Shown here piece after piece: positions 13,958-25,900 of a stretch of DNA of 64,000 nt. The DNA is from Nautilus pompilius. Its lineage: Eukaryota > Mollusca > Cephalopoda > Nautilida > Nautilidae. The notes below the pieces were generated by a model, which ran no database searches, was not told the DNA's origin, and saw only the letters and a program-made list of their open reading frames with translations. The stretch's first letter is position 1, and each line of letters starts with the position of its first letter. The stretch covers positions 15,001 through 79,000 of the forward strand of contig JACATO010000122.1 in the NCBI GenBank assembly GCA_018389105.1, in the 5' to 3' direction. The translations under genes and the position numbers were made by a program.

Positions 13958-16900
13958 CCAAATTCTTTGATCTTTGAATGGCCTTTTTTTTTCTGTTGTC
14001 TCTTTCTGATGATTCAAGCTACTGACATCTAGCTGTTCCCTCACTGCTGTTATCTTATACCAGTATTTTAATTTGATGAATACAATAATTCCTGTCATCT
14101 AATGTTTTACCAAGAGGGAAAATAAACAGTGGTGGGATGTCATATTATATTATGAAAGAAGCCGCATGCCCTAAACCAGACAGCTCACATAAATAAGTGT
14201 TATTATTTTCAAATCGCATTTCTTCTCAAAGTATCCTTTGTCTTTGTTAACCACCAATTATTCCTTCTCTTCTGCCTCTTTATTTCAAAGAAATATTAGG
14301 GCCTTCATCATTGTCTTCCACTGATATTCTCTTTACTTCCCTCCATGACTTTTAAATGACTTCTAGCTCTGTTTCAGGCATACCTTTCCCTGTTGTCTTA
14401 GATCTTTCTTGCTTCCGTTTCCTTTGAGAATTCCAGCCCAGCACCTATCTTGACATGCAATTTGGGTCTTTTCTCTGTGTGTGGCCCAACCATCGGCCAT
14501 TTTCGTTCAATGATTTCCTGCCCGTTGGTTCCTGTTTCATCTTTGTCCACAGCTTGCTGTTTGTAATCTTATCTGGTCATCTGATGTTGAGAATTTGTCT
14601 GAGACAGCTATTACACGGAACACCAATTGCTTATTGCTTGCCATTTTCTCCACATCAATTAAAAAAAAAAACAACAACATAAATCTGTTGACATTATTTG
14701 ATTATCAAAATATAATAGACATCAGTTCACATGAAAATGTGTATTTTTGATAAATCACTCAAAATTACATTCCTTGATTTCCAATACATGTGCATAATTC
14801 TCCTATTTTTCCCAGTTTTAAAATAAAATGCACAAATATAAATGCTCCTCAGAAAACAAAACTATTACAGTTTTCCTGATATTACCTTCAAAACAGTAGA
14901 TCACGCTACAATTACAAATTAATAATATGAAATCAATAAAGAGAGATTGCTGATGGTAAATAAAAAGTATCTTTCCTTTCAATTTTTAAATATAATTTTG
15001 CACGCACAGTGGGACCTGCCAACAAGAGAAGATGTGGCTGCATTAGACAGGGTGGCATATCACACAATAGCAATCAGAATAAAGGAAGGTGTTACTTACT
15101 TAGCTTGTTCTTCCAGAGGCATGAAAAACTCAAACACATTATTTAAAACAACAACATCAGCTAAAGAAAAAACAAAAGAAAAAAAAACAAACAAACTTAG
15201 TTGATGAGACATTCTGATATAAAAAATTAACAAACCTCTTTCATTTGTTCCTAAATTAATAATGTTATTTTAAGTCTACACCTAAACCGCATGAATGTCT
15301 TTACAAAGACAATGTCCTTGGCATTTCTTTTTCTTCTTTTACTTTTTACTAAGACTCCTGACTGTTAAAAAATATAAGACAACATTTTGCTTTTTTTTAT
15401 AACATGTTCTCGCTGAAAAAGCAATTCTTTGGCTCCAGTACTATACTGACCTAGTATCAAGACATTCATGATTTACCAGGTTAATAAAGGTGTAAATAGA
15501 CAATAATAGTAAGATTAGAAATTGCTATATATAAAAACCGCCTGGACAGCTATGGCACAAAAAAATTACATATATAACCTGCATTAATGTTGAAAATTCA
15601 CCCATGTAAGTAAAGAAGGCAAAAAATACAATCAGATGAAACATCAACTTGTCTGAATACAAGATCATTAATTCCAAGATCTAAACAGAAAGAAAAAGTT
15701 CCCAATCTTAAGCTTTACAGTAGTAGTCTTACACCACAGGAATATTTTAACTGAATGTTGTGGGAAACTTTCCAAATTCATTCTTTCTCGCAATCCTTCA
15801 GCTGGTCTGTCTGACTATAGTGTGCCTGTCCACCTTGCAAGGAACTGTCTCCACTGCATGGGCCAATAAGAGGATTTAAAAGGATGTCATAACCTGTATA
15901 AGTCTCCTCATTGGTGCACAATTCACCGATACAATAATGTAATATCCTAAACCACAATGTGGACAGCACTATCTTAAATAGCGCCTAGAAGCCAGACAAT
16001 GCTGCTTGATTATTCTCTTCTTATACAAAAGCTTTGGGGAATATTTAAAATATTAAAGTGCATAAAAGTCCTGCTTCAAGCAAGTACAAAAGAAAATTAG
16101 AACCAATAATAAAGGACTGAAGCAAACTTGGTGAACTACTGCAAATAAACAAAGAAAATATCACATTACCTCAATGCAGAGATTAAAGAGAGGTCGTCAA
16201 AAAAAATGTTAAACAAATGAACAAACATGCTTGCCATATATTTACAAAAAAAAACAGTATTAGTTTCTTTAAAGCCTGGATGGGTGGTTAATGGCTATGA
16301 CCTGCTATGGATAACTTGATTCAATACCCATTGAGACCCAACTCAGTTTGGCAACTGTTCATGGCATAGTTTCTTTTCACCCCTCCTGTACCAGGCCATC
16401 TGCACAGGTTCCCTCCTCCTCCCTCAGCTAAACAGAAGAGAGGTTTCCAAGTACTTTTGGTAGAGGTTCTGTGATTAATTCTTGAATGGTTTTCACTGTA
16501 ACCATGGCTCAAGAGCCCTACTATACCTAGGTAACTTACTTGATCAGTCACCAAGTATGGCTGTCTACATTCAGCCAAGTAGAAAACATAAATTCAGGAA
16601 GGCATGCAGATGGATCTTAAGCACATTTGCAAATCTACTTCAGGCAATTTAAAATGCTACAAAAAGATAGAAATAAGCTGTTTTTCATATATTTATTACA
16701 TATTAACACAATGTTTTCAAAAAAGTAAGAACCACTTTACTGTCATTCCACAAACTGTTTAACTATACATGATATCTGCTCACCTTTTTGTAAGATGTCT
16801 GCTTTATTCAAAATGTCACTGTGAATTATCTGTTAAAAAAAAAGATTTTTTTAAACTAATGCATTTCATAATATCTGAAGATGTTTATGAGGAGACTAGC

Positions 16901-19900
16901 AATTAAAATCCTAACTTTATTTTGAAGATAAATCTGCATGAAACTTGGTTTGTGCTATCTAGATATCCAACAAATTAAAAGCTTGAGGTACTTTTCACCT
17001 GGGACATACTGTTGCTATAGTAACAGCATCCATATCAGATTTTGCAATGGATACTTGCTACAACTCTCTGGGTAAAAAAGAGGGGCATGTACACCAAAAC
17101 TAAAACAGTATTTGTTCAGTGTTGTAATTACTATAATTCTATAAGAAATCTAACATTTTTTCAGAAAACAGATACATCACCTGGTGGCTTCTTGTTTCAG
17201 AAGCAAGGCCCTAGTTCTGTTCAAAATTTAAACAAAGAAAAAATACTGAATAATTCCAGAGCTAGTCATTCAAAGTTCACTGTAATTCAGATTTTCCCTT
17301 ATTGAGAGAACAGCATCCAAAATATTATGCTGAGCCAGTTAAATTTACATTGTACTGGTTCATTTCAAGTCTTTTTCAAATGCAAAGCTTCTGGAAAGCT
17401 CCAGATACAAACAATCTACTTGATAGCTTTCTGGCTGTTCAGTCTTGTGTAAAAGAAAGAAGACCAGACATTAACTCCGCAAGCTTTCTTGATCCAGTAA
17501 TCTGTTCTAGATCAAGCTCATATAATCCATTCAGTGCCCATCACCTAAATGGTTAGCGCTGTATGTCTGGCTGGACTGACTGCCATTACAAACCCAATGT
17601 CTCCACAAGCCACTTTCAGCCTCTACCGAATTAGGACTCAGCCATGTCTAACCACACTAAAAATGCCAGAGAATTATTCGCTCTCATTGGTCAAATCTCA
17701 TCACTGTTGTTGTCTGAGAGCACTAACATCATGGCTCGTAGCCAGGTTGGTTTTTTTTGTTGCAAGGAACATTAACAAATGTGCCCAAACTTTGTGCCCA
17801 AACTTTGTACACAAAGGCATTTTCTTCAATGATTTAAAAGCCAGAAGCAGCATTACAATCGCAGGAGAGAGAGCTCTTATTACACAACTGGTGATTCTTG
17901 AAGGGGAAAGTTACTTTTAAAAAAGATTATTTGGAAACTTTTTTCCAGTTTGATTAGCCAGTAATAAAATCTTTTCATTGTTTTTGTGCCACTGTCAGTT
18001 GCTGGTCATCCCCTAGCAGGCTAAATCTCACAAGCACTTGCTCTATAAAGAAGTTAAGTATATAACAGAGCTGGTCTGGATAGTCAGGGTTCTCTGTCGT
18101 CGTCAGCATGGTAGATTGCTTAATACCAATGCTAAACGGTCAGTGATTAAAGTTGTTCCAAATTATAAACTAGCTCTAATGTCTTTTAGTAGAACTAATT
18201 GGTCAAGAATAGGTATTTGTTTTATTATTAAATTGGTAATTCTTCTATCAATGCCTAAATCAAATATATTAGCAATAGTTCCTAATACATTAAATTATTA
18301 AAAAAACAGTAAAATTAACCCGTCCTGTGAATATACCAAGGTTATATCTTTTATTTTTTTTTGCATAAAAAACAAACAAAATTTTGTATCTGTGCTTAAA
18401 ATTAAAATTATTTAATTTAAACCTTCATGTATTACCATGATAAGCGAACTGTTCCAAATGCAGTTAGATTAGGTACTGGCTTGTTCAATTGTCAGAAGCT
18501 GATTGCCATTCAGTTAAGAACAAGGCTACGCAAAGCACTGCTGCCTGATTTAAAAAATCAAACAATGATTCTTACCTGTATCCTGTCACACATCTTGTAC
18601 TTTTCAACAATTTTCTTTTGAGTTTTGTACAGACTTTCATCAATCTCCACTCCAACAATGTCGCTTGCATTGGTGAGCAGGTAGGCCTAGACCAAATACA
18701 ATGAATAAATAGCTGGACTCTTACAGTTGTGTAAAGAAAGTTATTTTATCAGACATGATGCATCTATCCACCATGTGTTTAATAAACTCAGTCAATGATT
18801 ACATAAATCTGTTTTTATGCTCTAACATCAGTTTCATCTTGAAACAAATTCACCGCCCTCACGCCAAAGAAGCGAGGTCTCACAAGTGGAATATTCAGAA
18901 ATTTTGGGAATGACATCGAACAGACTTACCCCATATAACACAGCTCCAAGTCGTGAACCTACATCCAGCACAGTTTTCCCAGCAAGATCAGGCAGCAAGT
19001 ATTGGAATATACATTTTATTTGTGCTTCAGAGGCTGAGTGTGTTATTATTGCTGAAATACAGTTAACATTTCCAAATTCCATATTAAACTGTATAGTTGA
19101 GACTTTCTATACATCGGATTAAAAATTTTGTTTGTCTCATTTTTAACCCTCCCCTACACTTTGTAAAGCAATTCTTAGTACCTTGCCATGCCAAATTTTA
19201 CAGCATTGTTTAGCTGGTTCCATTTTAATTTAAAGGAATTTATTCCATCTCATGCTAAAGGATTTGTCTTTACTTTAAAAGAAACATAAAATAAATGTTT
19301 TGATGTAAGGCAATGTCATCCATAAATATCATGACACATGAAATGATTTATCACCACATAAACAAATTACAATACAACTTTTTAAGAACCATGGCAAATT
19401 TCCACAACCAAAGGGACAGCTCATGCAAGTAGACAGAGCAGAATATTTTTTCACCCGATCTACAGAATTTTTATCATAAATGTGAGAAGATATACTCACT
19501 GAGAGGGCAAACATTTCGAGAGCCACAAGATTTACAGTAATGCATGCTCACTGTTCCCTTATTGCACATTTCGTTCAAGGTATCTCCATCATAAAGAAAA
19601 GCATCTGCATGGGCCGTGGTGTCTGGACTGCAGTCAGCATTCTAAAATCATAATACACACAACAGTAGTGAGGATTTCAATAAAAATTACAAAGTCTGTA
19701 CACCAAAGAACAACAAAACACTCAGTGCAAGGTGCGTTTCCATTATAAAGCTCGCCGCATAAAGTAGAGATCCAGCCCAGGTATTACCTTGTTAGTGGTA
19801 ACAGGAATAAGGAACCTATGTTTTATAAATGTTTCCCTGTTGCCATCATCAGGGTCTAGTCCTGAGAAAGAGGGAATCTGTTTTTTGTCCAACTGTTGAT

Positions 19901-22900
19901 AGTAGACAATTTCAGCAGAAAAAACACAGACCTATAGGGCCAGAAGTCTTTCGTGTCAGGGACATCTTTATTTACCTTTCACTAAACTTTTGAAGATAAA
20001 AGAATTTCTTAATGCCGACAGTATCACAAACAGTTACTTATATGGGATAGAAAACACAAATGCATTCACAACTCTTTATTGCATCCTACTGTGCTGATTT
20101 TAATAACAAGTTTTTTCAAATTATTTTTAAGAAGTAAAATTATTAATCTGCAGTAAAATATTCAGAAAAACTGATGGTATTGCGAGTCAAACAAACAACT
20201 TTCCAGTTCAAACCCTAGTACAGACAGCAACACATTTCCAGCATCAAATGATAAATACATACGATCTTAGCAGAAGTTTGAAATCTGGGCGTCTATTCCC
20301 AGGTTGGCAAATCTTTGCAAAAGGTAGACCAGAATATCCATGCAAAAAAAAAGAGAAACAATTTGTTTTTTCTTAAATTTCTGCACAATCAGATACTTAA
20401 GTTAAGATTTCAAAATGATGTAAGCACATTAAAAAATTTTCTGACACAATAAACACTAGTTATTGATGGAGTTCTCTCTAAGAAATGAATTCTTGGACAC
20501 ATTCTATAAAAAAAAAAAAAAAAAAAGGCTCAACTTGATTATTACAGATCTATCATCAAAGAGAGAAACTTCAAAGCAGTTAACAATAAATGTATAATTA
20601 ATCAGAGTACAGAAACCATCTTTTTTATTTGTAAATAAAATTTATGCACAGATCCCAGCTTTGGTACTTTCTCAGAAAGCCGAAGTATCAACCTGATGTT
20701 TTGTTTGTTAAATATTTACCATGTTAACCCACATACAGTTGGATGGAAGTGTAAACAGAATTCTTCTCATTTATAGGATTTCAGAAATTGAAGAAAACAA
20801 TCAGGATACACTGGCATGCAGGTGTAACTTCAATTTACCAAAATATTAAAAATTAAATATTTAGGTTACTAAATCTAAATTACTCAATGTCATCTAGTAA
20901 ATCATCAGTGTCCTCTTCTTCACCATTGTCATTAGAGTTATCATCTCCGTCATCCTCACCGTTGATCTCCCTCATTTCTCGAACACATTTATTGATTTCT
21001 TCAATAATGCCATCTGGTTATCGAATGAGTGTTCATTGATTTGAGGAAGGAAAGAAGTTATCTAATCACTCCATAGACAATCGCAAAAACATGCAAACCA
21101 GTTTTAAGGTAAAGCAAATACCTTCCCCTCTAAAATCATTATGGAAAATGGTACGATGCCAAGATTGTCACCCCCTATTCATTTCAGTTTGATGGTTTTG
21201 TTACTGGTAACCATTCTACCAACGTTCTTGGAATCCAGTCATCGGTGAAACACTAATAACCCTGAAGAGAACACGAAAATCCTCACGACAAACATGCAGG
21301 ATGTGTTTTGAGAAACGATCAAACCATCGGCCACATTCCTGGAGACATATCTAAAACTTGTTCATGTTCTGTGTGTGAGCGGAACTTTGAATACGAAAGT
21401 TTCATGATGGGAGAACAAGCGGCATAGGGGGCTGGAAGTTCAAATCATGTTGTGTGAAAGGACCAAGAAAGCCAATGGAAAATGTTCAAATGTTAATAAA
21501 TGAATATTTTCAAAGATGTAAACAGAAATAAATCAGTGTTTTCATTTTCTAAAAAAATTTATCTGGATACACAAACATGTGAGTATATCTGGGATGCAAG
21601 TGTATGCGGGGTAACACGGTACAATTTATTAGGAAATCATTGTAAAACATTATTAAAGACAATGTTCCTTTTACTGTTTACACCAACAAGTTTTAATGGA
21701 CTCGACTTTAGTAACTATATCAAAACACCAGTACTTGCAGACCCTAAAGTATTTTTTCTTTCAAATATTTGATAATTAGTATAGGTATATTAAGTGTATG
21801 CATCTCATACTCAAAATAGTAACATAATCAACAGTTAAGAGAGAGAATAGTTATATGAAATGCATTTGATGTAATAGGACTTGCTACAATAAAGTCAACT
21901 AAGAAAAAAACTGTTAACTTTTGAATATTAACTGTTATCTATATCCTTTTATCTAGACTACCACCAGAATTGGTCAAAAGAGGTCTTAATAATGAAATAT
22001 AACCTCTGGATGGATGCTGAACTTCAAGATGCTTAAGTGTACAATGCATTATAATAAATAAGAAATATACAAGTGCATCAATGAACTACATACAAACCAA
22101 AAACCAACAAAACAGTTTAAGAAATCATGGAGTAAATAAAGTGTCACTGTTAGTTAATGCACATGATAACCACACTATGATTTTCACTAATCAATTTTAA
22201 TATTACAATATATATAAGCAAATGTTATAGGTTCATTGTATTTGCTCTGTTTAAATAGCTATCAGCCTAGAGACAGTTTCTTCATTTTTGTCACAATTGG
22301 TAGGTTCTCCCTCACTCTGCTGACTACACAGATAGTTTGCTAAAATCTTCAGCCTTTAAAAAATGGCACTGTATGCCTAAGAATGTTGCTTTCCTTTTTG
22401 TCAGATTTGTATTTTATAAATGATGGCTGTATTATTTCTGCAGTATACCCCGTTAAGGCTAAATGTTTCTTAGCAGCTGTTTACTTAATAGAACTCATTC
22501 AGAATGTTACAATTTCAGCTCAGCATTAAGACTGTAGTCAAGTACAATTCTTACATTTTTTCCTTAAAACATTAGAGATTACTGTTGACTTATGGATTTA
22601 TGTTATTGCCTTTATAATTGATCCTGAAAGGTAATTCATCTTCCTGCTGGTTAAACAATAACTAAATACCATTAGATAGTGACATTTTACTTTTTTTCCA
22701 ACAAATGCTTGTGTCATTTGCTAATTATAACAAATCTACTTCATGTAAGTTTTAGAAAAAACAAGTTTCATTGGTGTAGCTAATCATAGGTAGAGGTAAT
22801 AAAATAACGGTAATTTAGTATATCCTAGGACCTAATGCTCATAGTTCTAAATATCAGCATGATTGGGTTAGAGGGAAAATGATTGTATTATTTATTTACA

Positions 22901-25900
22901 ATAGGTCTGATTTGAAATCTCCAAACTCTGGTCATTATATTGCAGTAATTTTTTTTACGGTGGCCACTAGGTGGAGTTTCACCATATTTCCATTTCTGTG
23001 ACACCCACACAGCAGCTATTAGAAAAACTCCCCAAAGAGCGTGAACGTGAAAGAGAAAAAAAAAGAGGAACTTTTCCAAAAATAACATTCCAGTATTTAA
23101 ACTCCATCCTAGTGCTCAATACACGTGAACTTCTGGACACAGGTGAATAGAGTCTACTTATTTATTAGTATGCCAAATTATTAACTCTAGTTATATTATT
23201 ATATCTTATGAACTAACACTGAAAAGCAATTGATAAGTAATATATTAATACTTCCGTAGCCAGTTATTTGATTAAATGCTGTCGAAATATCTTAAAATTC
23301 ACAAATTTTAGCTACTGAGCTCTTGCTTGAGTTAAAATTATATTCCATTACACTGACAAGGTGTTTGCATGAAGAGAAAGACGAGTACAGACTGGGGGGC
23401 GCTCAGCAAAATTTCTCAAGCAGCTTTCTGACAATGGCATCACGGAAATTCATTTAAGTAAATGTACATTTACGCTGTATTTACACATTAGAAATAAAAC
23501 AGGAAAAAAAGAAAATCACAACTGGTTCTAAAGACTTAGATCTTAATTGCAATAATCTCAGAAGATTAACAAGCATTGTCACAAACAAAAAATTAATATT
23601 TAGTTTCAAGTTGAACCACCATTAATACTAATTTTTAACAGTGAACATGATATGAGGTATGTTTAATTCACCCTAGAACAAAATAAATATTATTAAGTAC
23701 AACTGTTTGTTCAAATTATATAAAACTGGATTTGGAAACCAAAATATGTATTAATATCAACACACAGAAGCATCAGGTTTTTATTGTTAATGGCCTGCTT
23801 TGGTTTTGTTGTTTCTAAAGCATAGACAGAGACATGGAACAAACATGAATTAGCTCAGCCGGATTCCACTCACACAACTATTAAGTTTATTTTCTTACCT
23901 TAATAATCCATGAAAAGAAATCAGAATACTAGTAAGAGTGATCTGCAAACAATGTCCAGATAAAAAGAAACGTTTGCTTTTAAGAAACAATACAAGACCA
24001 ATAGTAGAGAAACTTACCAATCCTACTGTAGGAAAAATTATGTTTTCTGTGGCAAAGAAGCCATTCAGCGGCACACTCTGGCGTAAGTCGTCTCTGATAC
24101 TTTCCAAGATAACATCAGTATTTTCACGATCATCATCTTCAATATTTTCTAAACAATCTGTGAATTAAAAGAAGACAACGATGTGAAGCAGAGATAACTA
24201 CAAACAATAGTTTAAAATTATTCAGTAAGGAATGTTCTATAATTTAGAAGTTTTAAATTGGTTCATACAAAGTCGTACATTAACAGAGAGAATTAGGTTT
24301 TTTAACCTTTGATTATTAATAATTCTTGATATTCAAAAAAAAAAAATGTTTTGATTACTTATGTTAGTTATGTACAAAGGAAAAAAATTTACGATGCAAT
24401 CATACTCATGTAAAAACCAAATGAAGATGAAATAAGTGCATCTGCACTACAGAGATAAGTTACTCTTTAGCCTTGAAATGGTTAAAGAAAATACTGAGAG
24501 TGAAGGATTAGGGAGACCATTTTCCATCAGCAGTTTAGCACAAATTATAAATAAGCCTTTTGCACTAAGAGACAAGTTGTTTATTAAAGTACTTGGATGC
24601 ATGCTTTTTTAAAAATGTCTTGAGTAACGTTTTCAAATAATTACAAGGGTTTCTAAAGCACTAATAAAATAAATGGTCTTAACTTTGCCTATACAGATCC
24701 CACAAAGGATAATTTAAACAGTAAGTTTGACAAGTGTACTTGTAATGTATGCAAAATAACTGTACAAAAAGTCATTTTTGGTGTTTATTAGGAACACATC
24801 TTGCATTCTGTAGAATTTAAGCACGAAATCGATCATGTTATCGATGTGACCTGGAGCAGGTTTTCCCTCAACAGCTACTTCCAAGTTGGTCACTTGGCCC
24901 TTAATTGTCCTTGAAGATTTCCTCCACAGACACTCAATGGAAAACAAACGCATGCACGAAACTCTGTGGGTTTAGTGAAAGCGACAAGCAAAACAGACAT
25001 TATTTGATGTGCAGTACCTAGAGACAATGAAAGATCAGTAGCAATGGCACATATAGGCTGACCAGTTTTAACTGAGATACTGACAAAATCCCCACAAATA
25101 AAAGCCTGTAGTGTTTTATGAAAGTCCCGTAAACATTACTGTAATCTAAATATAAAGCATAAAGAAACAAACTCTTAACCCTTTCAGGCCTGATTTTTAA
25201 AAATAAACATTTAAGTATAATACAGCCTATCATAGTTGTAATGATTATAATAAAATAATTTTAAATGTGTTTGTCGGTAAGATTAGCCTAGTGAATGAGT
25301 TATTTCTCTTTCCAACATATGTAATGTCCTGTTTCCCCCAATGTCTTCTGTCCATCGTACACCACATAAGTTGTTTAGTCTTGTTTGCAGATGTCCAACA
25401 GGATTATTTTGTCTGGTATGACAGTAAGTCCCAGAAATGTACAGTATTGGAAATAATTATGGAAGCAGGAAAAACTAGATACATAATTCAAATAACCCAT
25501 GATAGAATGAATCTCATGAGTAAAAACAAAGTGCTTTACATTACAGTCATGTGTTGATGTAGTGGATTGTGAATGGATGTCATGCAAGCAGTCAGAAAAG
25601 GCCACACCTGCAGAAGGATTATAAAAGTATAGGCAATGATATCATTGTAGTGTGGTGGATATTATGGCAAATGGGACGGAAATATCACATGACAAGAATG
25701 TAGAATTTGAAGTCTTAGCTACTGAAAACTATTCCAAGTAAAAGATTGCAGCATGACTCCATATTTCAGCAGACTTTGAGGAAGACAGATGAAGCTGGTA
25801 CTGTTGACAATAGAATCAGTCAAGGAAGAAAGTCCAAACTCTCTAAAAGTGATGACAAGCACCTTAAGGTTTGTTCTCTATATGACAGATGATGAGCCAG

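Noticed and set aside
13631-14098. Long open frames on both strands over the GA tract
   Set aside because: They are made of Ser-Leu or Arg-Glu repeats from (GA)n and carry no other coding signal.
19052-19088. An earlier acceptor for methyltransferase exon 4 (at 19088)
   Set aside because: It is in frame with exon 2 directly, but once exon 3 (19500-19641) is included it meets a stop immediately. The acceptor ending at 19052 keeps the frame and gives a better family match.
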